Notes under the pieces: generated by a model | Told to the model about the DNA's origin: nothing | Seen by the model: only the letters and a program-made list of their open reading frames with translations | The model's database searches: none | Shown: positions 1 through 5,856 of the stretch, in pieces | Layout: the number at the start of each line of letters is the position of its first letter | Position numbering within the stretch: the stretch's first letter is position 1 | NCBI GenBank assembly: GCA_002720535.1 | Contig: PBIU01000003.1 | Location: forward strand, 176,541-183,820 | Source of the DNA: Candidatus Pelagibacterales bacterium | Lineage (GTDB): Bacteria; Pseudomonadota; Alphaproteobacteria; TMED109 | Reading direction: 5' to 3' | Length of the DNA: 7,280 nucleotides | Position numbers and translations under genes: made by a program

Positions 1-1
1 T

Positions 2-505
2 ATGTACAACTCATTTGTAATAATAATTTCTGTTTTCTTTTCTCTTCAAACATATGTTTGGGCCCAAGAGTCTAATGATTTGGGAACATATGGAGACTGG
101 CAAGCTACTTTTTGGAATGAAGGAGGAGGAATATGTACTATGATGACTATTCCTAAGAAGGAAGAGGGTAAATATACTAAAAGAGGCGAGGTGTATGCAC
201 AAGTAGTAAAAAATATGGGAACTAAAGATACTGGTGTCGTTAATTTTTCTGCGGGTTATACTTTTAAAGAAAATTCAGAAGTAAATATCAAAATAGATGA
301 TAAGCATTCCTTTATTTTATTTACAAATAAATCTACCGCATGGACGCAAACTGAAAAGGATGATGCTTCTTTAATAAAATTTATGAAATTAGGAAACACT
401 ATGATTGTTAAAGGTATATCATCAAGAGGAACTAATACAAAAGATACATACTCATTAAAAGGATTTGTTGCTGCATATAAAGCTATAAACAAAAAATGTA
501 AATAA
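2..505 (+). CDS. Invasion-associated locus B (IalB)-family secreted protein, possibly 5'-incomplete
   Basis: This is a predicted periplasmic protein of the IalB family. The family is named after a Bartonella invasion locus but is widespread in free-living alphaproteobacteria, where its biochemical role is unknown. Residues 4-18 form a hydrophobic signal-peptide core, and V19-W20-A21 before Q22 fits a signal peptidase I site. The mature part begins with a G-D-W motif (31-33), then C45, a K-Y-T-K-R-G stretch (57-62), and a C-terminal S-S-R-G-T (140-144), T-Y-S-L-K-G-F (149-155) and final C166. These fit IalB relatives of about 160-180 residues. C45 and C166 are the only cysteines and may form a disulfide (inference). 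The N-region before the hydrophobic core (M-Y-N-S) has no positive charge, and the ATG lies one base from the window edge, so the true start may lie upstream. The stop codon overlaps the rlmN start (TAATG), suggesting translational coupling. Confidence 0.85.
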   Translation: MYNSFVIIISVFFSLQTYVWAQESNDLGTYGDWQATFWNEGGGICTMMTIPKKEEGKYTKRGEVYAQVVKNMGTKDTGVVNFSAGYTFKENSEVNIKIDDKHSFILFTNKSTAWTQTEKDDASLIKFMKLGNTMIVKGISSRGTNTKDTYSLKGFVAAYKAINKKCK

Positions 506-1593
506 TGAAAAAAAATGTTTCTATAAATTCATTCACAAAAGAAGAGCTTCACAATTATGTTTTTGATTTAGGAGAGAAAAAATATAGGGCTAAACAATTA
601 TGGAAATGGCTCTATGTAAATGGAGCTAAATCTTTCAATGAAATGTCAGATATAGGTTTAAAGTTACAAAAAAAATTAAATTCTGATTTGTTATATAATA
701 GATTGCAAACTGACCAACATCAAGTGTCTAAAGACGGTACTCAAAAATGGTTATTCAAATTAACAGATGACAAAAAAATTGAAACAGTTTTTATTCCTGA
801 ATCAGATAGAGGTACATTATGTATATCTTCTCAAGTAGGATGCACATTATCTTGTTCTTTTTGTCATACGGGGACAATGCCTTTGGTAAGAAACCTATCT
901 AGTAATGAAATTATTGGTCAAATATTAGCCGCTAAAGATAGTCTATTAGATTGGGATATGAAGAATAGAAAAATTACTAACATTGTTTTTATGGGAATGG
1001 GTGAACCATTATATAATTATCATGAAGTTACAAAAGCAATAAAAATTTTACTAGATAATGAAGGTTTATGCTATTCTAGACGTAAAATTACATTATCCAC
1101 TTCAGGAGTAGTTCCAATAATTCAAAAACTTAAGTATGAATTAGATGTTAGTCTAGCTATAAGTTTACATGCCGTAAATGATGAGGTAAGAAATGAATTG
1201 GTACCAATTAATAAAAAATGGCCTATTAAAGAATTATTATCTAGCCTAGAAGTTTATCCAGGAGTTAATAATTCGAGAAGAATTACATTTGAATATATAA
1301 TGTTAGATGGGGTTAATGATTCAATTAATGATGCTAAAAAATTGGTAAAACTTTTGAAGCCAATACATGCTAAAGTAAATTTAATACCCTTTAACCCTTG
1401 GCCTGGAAGTATTTATAGATGTTCATCTGATAAAACTATTAAAGATTTTGCAGATGAAGTTTGTTATAATGGAGGTATAACTGCTACTGTTCGTCACGCA
1501 AGAGGACAAGATATATTAGCCGCTTGCGGGCAATTAAAAAGCAATAGTGTGAGATTAAGTAAAGAAAAAGTAGTAAAAATTAATGCTGCATAA
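505..1593 (+). CDS. rlmN: Dual-specificity RNA methyltransferase RlmN (23S rRNA m2A2503 / tRNA m2A37)
   Basis: This radical-SAM enzyme acts in the cytoplasm. It methylates C2 of adenosine 2503 in 23S rRNA and, in characterised homologues, of A37 in some tRNAs, which supports translational accuracy. All hallmark residues are present: the [4Fe-4S] cysteines C113-x3-C117-x2-C120, the SAM-binding G-M-G-E-P-L (164-169), the C106 that resolves the covalent RNA intermediate (seven residues before the cluster, like E. coli C118), and the methyl-carrying C341 in A-A-C-G-Q-L (like E. coli C355). E93 sits where the E. coli catalytic Glu105 is expected. The N-terminal part (about 1-95) carries the RNA-binding helical domain, with Y-R-A-K-Q-L-W-K-W-L at 27-36. 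The 362-residue length is normal. The ATG shares one base with the preceding stop, and no strong Shine-Dalgarno is visible, so translation probably depends on coupling. argG follows after 29 bp. Confidence 0.98.
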   Translation: MKKNVSINSFTKEELHNYVFDLGEKKYRAKQLWKWLYVNGAKSFNEMSDIGLKLQKKLNSDLLYNRLQTDQHQVSKDGTQKWLFKLTDDKKIETVFIPESDRGTLCISSQVGCTLSCSFCHTGTMPLVRNLSSNEIIGQILAAKDSLLDWDMKNRKITNIVFMGMGEPLYNYHEVTKAIKILLDNEGLCYSRRKITLSTSGVVPIIQKLKYELDVSLAISLHAVNDEVRNELVPINKKWPIKELLSSLEVYPGVNNSRRITFEYIMLDGVNDSINDAKKLVKLLKPIHAKVNLIPFNPWPGSIYRCSSDKTIKDFADEVCYNGGITATVRHARGQDILAACGQLKSNSVRLSKEKVVKINAA

Positions 1594-1622
1594 ATTAATA
1601 AAATAACTTTAATGGAAAAAAA

Positions 1623-2825
1623 ATGTCAAAAGTTAAAAAAGTAGTTTTAGCATATTCTGGAGGTCTTGATACTTCAGTGATTTTAAAATGGTTACAAGAA
1701 ATTTATGAGTGCGAAGTTGTAACATTTACTGCAGATATAGGGCAAGGCGAAGAAATAGAACCTGCTAGATTAAGAGCTCAAGAAATGGGCATCAAAGAAA
1801 TTTTTATTGAAGATTTAAGAGAAGAATTTGTTCGGGATTATGTCTTTCCTATGTTGAAAGCTAGTACTATCTATGAAGGGACTTATTTATTAGGAACTGC
1901 AATAGCTCGCCCATTAATTGCAAAAAGACAAATAGAAATTGCTAAAGAGACGGGTGCAGACTCAGTTTCACACGGTGCAACTGGAAAAGGTAACGATCAA
2001 GTTCGTTTTGAATTAGGTTATCTTGGACTAAATCCCGATATTAATATTATTGCTCCTTGGAGGGAATGGGACTTAGATTCTAGAACTAAATTGATAGAAT
2101 GGGCAGAAAAAAGGAATATATCTGTTCCAAAAGATAAACGAGGTGAACCTCCATATTCAACTGACGCTAATTTATTGCACATTTCATATGAGGGAAAAGC
2201 TCTAGAAGACCCATGGGTTTCAGCAACAGAAGAGATGTTTACAAGAACAGTTTCCCCTAATAAAGCACCAGATGAAGAAGAAGAAGTTATTATAGAATTT
2301 AAAGAGGGAACTCCGGTTTCAGTAAATGGTAAGCAACTAAGTCCTGCAGATTTACTTGAAGATTTAAATAGAAAAGCCGGCAAACATGGAGTTGGAAGAG
2401 TAGATATAGTAGAAAATAGATTTGTTGGTATGAAATCAAGAGGTGTTTATGAAACACCAGGAGGATCTATACTTCATGTAGCACATAGAGGGATAGAACA
2501 ATTAATATTAGATGGTCCTACTATGCTGCTTAGGGATGAACTCATGCCAAAATATGCTTCTTTAGTATATAATGGATTATGGTTTTCTCCTGAAAGAGAA
2601 ATGTTACAATCTTTGATAGATGAAAGTCAGAAAAATGTAACTGGAGAGGTAAAGGTTAAATTATTTAAAGGAAATTGTAGTCTAGTTGGACGTCGTTCAC
2701 CGAAAAGTATTTATAATGAAGGTATAGTTACTTTTGAAACTGGTAATAATTATGACCAAAAAGATGCTGACGGTTTTATAAAATTGAATGCACTGAGATT
2801 ACAGCAGAGAAAACGAGTAAAATAG
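1623..2825 (+). CDS. argG: Argininosuccinate synthase
   Basis: This cytoplasmic enzyme condenses citrulline with aspartate, using ATP, to give argininosuccinate, AMP and pyrophosphate; it is the penultimate step of arginine synthesis. The N-type ATP pyrophosphatase loop A-Y-S-G-G-L-D-T-S lies at 10-18. The R-P-L-I-A-K helix (96-101) and the G-A-T-G-K-G-N-D-Q-V-R-F-E signature (118-130), which contacts the substrates, are intact. Further conserved blocks are R-G-V-Y-E-T-P-G-G (273-281) and H-R-G-I-E (288-292). At 400 residues it is full length for the bacterial family. The start is the ATG at 1623, with a weak TGGAA at 1613-1617 as ribosome-binding site. An ATG at 1612 is in another frame and closes quickly. 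The gene is probably cotranscribed with rlmN. Its stop is one base from the convergent yggT stop. No argH or other arginine gene is in the window. Confidence 0.99.
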   Translation: MSKVKKVVLAYSGGLDTSVILKWLQEIYECEVVTFTADIGQGEEIEPARLRAQEMGIKEIFIEDLREEFVRDYVFPMLKASTIYEGTYLLGTAIARPLIAKRQIEIAKETGADSVSHGATGKGNDQVRFELGYLGLNPDINIIAPWREWDLDSRTKLIEWAEKRNISVPKDKRGEPPYSTDANLLHISYEGKALEDPWVSATEEMFTRTVSPNKAPDEEEEVIIEFKEGTPVSVNGKQLSPADLLEDLNRKAGKHGVGRVDIVENRFVGMKSRGVYETPGGSILHVAHRGIEQLILDGPTMLLRDELMPKYASLVYNGLWFSPEREMLQSLIDESQKNVTGEVKVKLFKGNCSLVGRRSPKSIYNEGIVTFETGNNYDQKDADGFIKLNALRLQQRKRVK

Positions 2826-2826
2826 A

Positions 2827-3120
2827 TTAGTTAAAAGGACTTCCTAAAAAGAATTCAAATAAAATATTTCTAGCAAAGTGTAAAACTATTATTAATATTA
2901 CTGGTGAAATATCTATTCCGCCTAAATTAGGAAGAATTTGTTGAATTGGCGAGAGTAGGGGGTTAGTTAATTTGTGTAATGCGTAATTAATCTGCCATAC
3001 AAATCTATTGTGAGTATTCACTATATTAAAGGCTATTAACCAACTCATAATTACTTGAAATATTAATATCCAAACAATTAACGTAACTAAGGTATCAATT
3101 AAAATTAAAAAAGACTGCAT
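2827..3120 (-). CDS. YggT-family integral membrane protein
   Basis: A 97-residue inner-membrane protein of the YggT/YlmG family. It has a long hydrophobic N-terminal segment (about 4-31), a family-typical amphipathic middle and a second membrane segment (about 72-92). Recognisable family blocks are S-W-L-I-A-F-N (26-32), the L-T-N-P-L-L-S-P-I-Q loop (51-60) and G-G-I-D-I-S-P (67-73). In most relatives the loop reads T-E/D-P-x-L-x-P-I-R, so N53 and Q60 are mild deviations. The molecular function of bacterial YggT is not settled: relatives are linked to cell division or membrane-protein organisation, and chloroplast homologues to cytochrome b6 assembly. The common neighbour yggU (DUF167) is absent here. 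The start is the ATG at 3120, with a weak TGGAA about 6 bases upstream. A 53 bp gap to the upstream hydrolase gene leaves room for a private promoter. The gene ends tail-to-tail with argG. Confidence 0.94.
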   Translation of the reverse strand: MQSFLILIDTLVTLIVWILIFQVIMSWLIAFNIVNTHNRFVWQINYALHKLTNPLLSPIQQILPNLGGIDISPVILIIVLHFARNILFEFFLGSPFN

Positions 3121-3144
3121 ATTATTTCCACGTTAATTTTAAAA

Positions 3145-3150
3145 ATTATA
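3145..3150 (-). promoter_or_regulatory. Candidate -10 box upstream of the YggT-family gene
   Basis: A perfect TATAAT reads leftward in the 53 bp gap between the hydrolase stop and the YggT-family start, about 25 bases before that start codon. No good TTGACA-like -35 box lies 16-18 bases upstream, and the gap is almost all A and T, so a chance match is quite possible. Read-through from the hydrolase gene is the alternative. Confidence 0.28.
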
Positions 3151-3173
3151 TTATGTTATTGTATATCCTAATA

Positions 3174-4031
3174 TTAAATTTTTGCCATATTAATTAATTT
3201 TTTTACAAATTTATGTTCTGAATTTGAAAAAGAAATCATCATTGAAAAATGATTTTCATCATTTAATATTGAAAAATCTAGATGACTGCTCATATTTATA
3301 GCATTTTTACTATATAACTTTGTTTGTTCTATCCAACCTTCAGGTTCTTGATCTCCAACACATGTTAAAATAATAGGAATTTTTTCTTTAGGTGATTTTG
3401 GAGTATTCTTAATAGCTTCATTCTTAGATAATTTAATTTCTTTATTAACTGACAGGTTCAAAACTATTTCTGGTTGATATATACCACTTATTAGAGCAGC
3501 GCCTTTAATAATATCTTCAGGTAAATAATAGTTTTTCCAATTATTTTCTAAGATCATTGCACATAAGTGTGCTCCTGCAGAATGACCAGAAATAGTTATT
3601 TTATTTTTGTCACCTCCATAATTTTTACAATTATTATAAATCCAAATTATTGCAGAAATTACTTGTTGAATAATTTCACTTAGAGTAACTGTTGGGCAAA
3701 GGTCATGATTTATTGAAAAATATAATATATTATTCTCTACAAAAGGATTTGCAAGCTGACTGTGGTCAGATTTATCTAATGCTCTCCAATATCCGCCATG
3801 GATGAAAATATGGACACTAGCATTTTTAAGTGTCTTTTTTCCAAATATATCAAGTTTTTGAAGAGGAGTATCTCCATAACTTACATCTAAAATGCAGGGA
3901 AGTTTTTTTCGAAATTCTTTACCCAAGGTTTTATATTTTTCAATATAGTCTGAGAAGTTAAAAACTGCTTCTCTAGGATTATAGTTTTTTTCTAAATCCT
4001 TTATTGATAGTTTTTTCCAGTTAAAATTCAT
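3174..4031 (-). CDS. Alpha/beta hydrolase, kynurenine formamidase/esterase-like
   Basis: A 285-residue cytoplasmic serine hydrolase with no signal peptide. The oxyanion-hole motif H-G-G-Y-W-R (78-83) is typical of the arylformamidase (kynurenine formamidase) branch and related esterases. The nucleophile elbow is G-H-S-A-G (149-153), giving S151. D227 in C-V-G-D and H261 in E-N-H-F complete a plausible triad at the expected spacing. Upstream, Y-N-P-R (17-20) and S-Y-G-D-T-P-L-Q-K-L-D-I (51-62) also match this branch. Family members split N-formylkynurenine or other small amides and esters, and the substrate cannot be read from sequence. No tryptophan- or kynurenine-pathway gene is nearby. The ATG at 4031 is the first start after an in-frame TGA and follows AAAGAG (4039-4044) by 7 bases. 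The gene precedes the YggT-family gene by 53 bp on the same strand and diverges from the transport unit. Confidence 0.9.
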   Translation of the reverse strand: MNFNWKKLSIKDLEKNYNPREAVFNFSDYIEKYKTLGKEFRKKLPCILDVSYGDTPLQKLDIFGKKTLKNASVHIFIHGGYWRALDKSDHSQLANPFVENNILYFSINHDLCPTVTLSEIIQQVISAIIWIYNNCKNYGGDKNKITISGHSAGAHLCAMILENNWKNYYLPEDIIKGAALISGIYQPEIVLNLSVNKEIKLSKNEAIKNTPKSPKEKIPIILTCVGDQEPEGWIEQTKLYSKNAINMSSHLDFSILNDENHFSMMISFSNSEHKFVKKLINMAKI

Positions 4032-4064
4032 ATAAAATCTCTTTAGTAATAGACTTCACTATAA

Positions 4065-4070
4065 ATTATA
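4065..4070 (-). promoter_or_regulatory. Candidate -10 box for the hydrolase gene
   Basis: TATAAT reads leftward about 34 bases before the hydrolase start codon, inside the divergent 122 bp intergenic region. A weak TTTTAG lies 16 bases further upstream in place of a -35 box. The location is right for a promoter, since no other same-strand gene could supply transcription without crossing the divergent unit. The AT-rich background makes the exact box uncertain. Confidence 0.35.
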
Positions 4071-4127
4071 TATTAAATTTTAAAAGCTAAAATATAACAT
4101 TACAAAATAATTGAAATATGGTATTTT

Positions 4128-4133
4128 TATAAT
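4128..4133 (+). promoter_or_regulatory. Candidate -10 box for the DUF3311-symporter unit
   Basis: TATAAT reads rightward about 20 bases before the TTG start of the DUF3311 gene. A TTGAAA at 4111-4116 resembles a -35 box but is only 11 bases away, too short for normal sigma-70 spacing. An alternative TATAAA at 4138-4143 would be 21 bases from it. A promoter for the rightward transport genes is expected in 4032-4153 because the upstream gene points the other way, but its exact position is unresolved. Confidence 0.3.
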
Positions 4134-4144
4134 TATTTATAAAA

Positions 4145-4148
4145 GGGG
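4145..4148 (+). promoter_or_regulatory. Shine-Dalgarno that fixes the TTG start of the DUF3311 gene
   Basis: The run AAGGGG ends at 4148, five bases before the TTG at 4154. It is one of the few G-rich stretches in this region and is well placed. There is no in-frame ATG between the upstream stop (TAA at 4130-4132) and this TTG. The first in-frame ATG inside the gene is 21 codons downstream and would remove most of the first membrane segment. The site therefore supports TTG as the real start. Confidence 0.75.
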
Positions 4149-4153
4149 TTAAC

Positions 4154-4372
4154 TTGAATATAATTTCTAAAATTAATATCAAAATATTATACGTTATTTT
4201 TACGTTATTTATATTGAGTATGTTAATTTTTCCAGTATTTTCTTTAGCTAATTATGCAGAGCCACTTATATTTGGAATGCCATTTATAATGGTATGGGTT
4301 TTGTTTTGGATAATTATAGAGTTTTTAGGCCTAATAGTTTTTGTTAAAATAGATAAAGATATAGAGGATTAA
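4154..4372 (+). CDS. DUF3311 small membrane protein, partner of the sodium:solute symporter
   Basis: A 72-residue inner-membrane protein, started by TTG, with two hydrophobic segments (about 11-31 and 41-64) and a charged C-terminal tail (K-I-D-K-D-I-E-D). The central A-N-Y-A-E-P-L-I-F-G-M-P-F stretch (32-44), followed by a W-rich segment (48-52), matches the DUF3311 pattern of N-R-x-E-P-x-I-L-G-L-P-F then W-x3-W. DUF3311 proteins are typically encoded immediately before SSS-family symporters and are presumed accessory subunits; their function is not established. Here the stop at 4370-4372 is followed one base later by the symporter ATG. The Shine-Dalgarno of the symporter lies inside this gene's last codons, so the two are cotranscribed and probably made together. 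A short tandem direct repeat (4190-4199, 4201-4210) lies inside the coding region. Confidence 0.88.
   Translation: MNIISKINIKILYVIFTLFILSMLIFPVFSLANYAEPLIFGMPFIMVWVLFWIIIEFLGLIVFVKIDKDIED
4364..4368 (+). promoter_or_regulatory. Shine-Dalgarno of the symporter, inside the DUF3311 gene
   Basis: GAGGA ends five bases before the ATG at 4374 and overlaps the last codons of the preceding gene. This supports the ATG at 4374 as the symporter start and suggests linked translation of the pair. Confidence 0.7.
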
Positions 4373-4373
4373 T

Positions 4374-5843
4374 ATGATAGCATGGCAAATTGCATTATTG
4401 GCAATGTCTTTATACTTGATAATTGCCTTTGCCATTGGACTTTCTGCAGGAAGAGGTAGGTCATTCTTCTCCATTTCTGAATATGCGGTAGGAGATAGAG
4501 GTTTTGGTTTATTTGTTATGTGGTTTCTTATGGGAGGAACAATATTTTCTGCATTTTCTTTCTTAGGTGGACCGGGGTGGGCTTATTCTAAAGGTGCCGC
4601 CTCTTTATACATATTAGCTTATTGTACGCTTGGTTTATTACCTTGGTATATTATAGGGCCTAAAGTAGCGCGTTTAGGAAAAAAAGCTGATTACATTACA
4701 ATGGGAGATTTTTTAGGAGACCGTTTTAAATCTAAATTTTTAATTATAATAATAGGTGTAGTTTCACTTTTAGCTTTTGTCCCTTATTTAACCCTACAAA
4801 TAAAGGGTATGGGATATATTTTTAATGTATTAACTTTTGATAATATATCATATAATTTTGGAGCCTTAATTGCTCTAGGCATAGTAGTCATTTATGTTGC
4901 TACAAGTGGAGTTAGAGGAGCTGCCTGGAGTGATGTTTTTCAAGCAATATTAATGCTGATTGTAGCCTGGATATTAGGTATATACTTTGTAGAATCTTTA
5001 CATGGCTCATTAGGAAATATGTTCAGTAAAATTATTGAAAATGATCCTAATTTCTTAACCATAGGAAATGAAGGGTCAAAAATTAGTGCTGCTCGATATA
5101 GCAGTAACATAGTTGTTTCTATGCTTGGTTTTGTTATGTGGCCGCATTTATTCACTAAATCTTATACTACTACTGCTCGAAGAATTAAACTTACAGTTCT
5201 AGTGTATCCGATTTTTGCTATATTTTTGTTGCCTGTACTTTTTATAGGTTTTTCAGGAATAGGTATAGTTCCTGATGATGCTTTAGGACGTCCAGGAGAA
5301 GTATTACCATATTTAATTACCCATCATTTAACAGAATCCGGAATACTTTATGGTATAGTAGGTGCAGGAGCGCTAGCAGCAGCAATGTCTTCATCAGATG
5401 CTATTACTCATGGAGCTTCTGTATCTTTTGGCCGTGATATTTGTAAAGTTATTTTTCCATCTTTAAAAGAAAATCAAGAACTTTGGATTATGCGACTGGC
5501 TGTAATAGGAGTAGGAGCCATTTCTTATTGCATAGCAATATATGGAAGTGATGGTTTAATTGCTCTATTATTAGGAGCTTATGGAGCTATAGTTCAATTG
5601 GCGCCAGGAGTTTATTCAGGCTTATTTTGGAAGAAAGCCTCTACTTTAGGAGTTATAATTGGATTAATTGTAGGAATTATTATAACTATTTATTTCCAGT
5701 ATATAGCAGGGTCAAGTCCATATGACTTGCACCCAGGTTTAATTGGTGTCTTGATAAATATAGCAATTGTATTTTTTGTAAGTATTATTCAACAACAGAA
5801 TGAAGAAAATTATATTCATGCTTCAAAGTTTGTAGATGAATAA
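4374..5843 (+). CDS. Sodium:solute symporter (SSS/SLC5 family)
   Basis: A 489-residue inner-membrane carrier that should import an organic solute together with sodium. Hydrophobicity suggests about 13 membrane segments (roughly 4-25, 46-66, 76-97, 121-141, 162-180, 188-207, 243-262, 272-297, 323-345, 373-390, 393-413, 423-442, 455-472), which is usual for the family. Signature blocks are T-S-G-V-R-G-A-A-W-S-D-V-F-Q (177-190), matching the family's T-x-G-G-x-x-A-V-x-x-T-D-x-x-Q, and A-A-A-M-S-S-S-D-A (335-343), where the serines correspond to the second sodium site of vSGLT-type transporters. An early G-G-T-x-F-S-A-F-S-F-x-G stretch (54-65) is also typical. The substrate is unknown: DUF3311-linked symporters include monocarboxylate carriers of the MctP type, but proline, pantothenate or other solutes cannot be excluded. 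The gene ends 13 bp from the convergent TRAP binding-protein gene, with no clear terminator hairpin between them. Confidence 0.95.
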   Translation: MIAWQIALLAMSLYLIIAFAIGLSAGRGRSFFSISEYAVGDRGFGLFVMWFLMGGTIFSAFSFLGGPGWAYSKGAASLYILAYCTLGLLPWYIIGPKVARLGKKADYITMGDFLGDRFKSKFLIIIIGVVSLLAFVPYLTLQIKGMGYIFNVLTFDNISYNFGALIALGIVVIYVATSGVRGAAWSDVFQAILMLIVAWILGIYFVESLHGSLGNMFSKIIENDPNFLTIGNEGSKISAARYSSNIVVSMLGFVMWPHLFTKSYTTTARRIKLTVLVYPIFAIFLLPVLFIGFSGIGIVPDDALGRPGEVLPYLITHHLTESGILYGIVGAGALAAAMSSSDAITHGASVSFGRDICKVIFPSLKENQELWIMRLAVIGVGAISYCIAIYGSDGLIALLLGAYGAIVQLAPGVYSGLFWKKASTLGVIIGLIVGIIITIYFQYIAGSSPYDLHPGLIGVLINIAIVFFVSIIQQQNEENYIHASKFVDE

Positions 5844-5856
5844 GTATGAATAATTC

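Noticed and set aside
2018..2383. A 121-residue open frame on the minus strand inside argG
   Set aside because: It lies wholly antisense to a clear full-length argG, has a low-complexity serine-rich sequence without recognisable motifs, and shows no ribosome-binding site.
4111..4133. TTGAAA plus TATAAT as a full sigma-70 promoter
   Set aside because: The spacer is 11 bases rather than about 17, so the two boxes cannot work together; only the -10 box was kept, at low confidence.
4190..4210. Two copies of TACGTTATTT in tandem with an 11-base period
   Set aside because: It lies inside the DUF3311 coding sequence, encodes ordinary membrane residues and has only two copies; chance in AT-rich DNA is enough, and no operator role is indicated.
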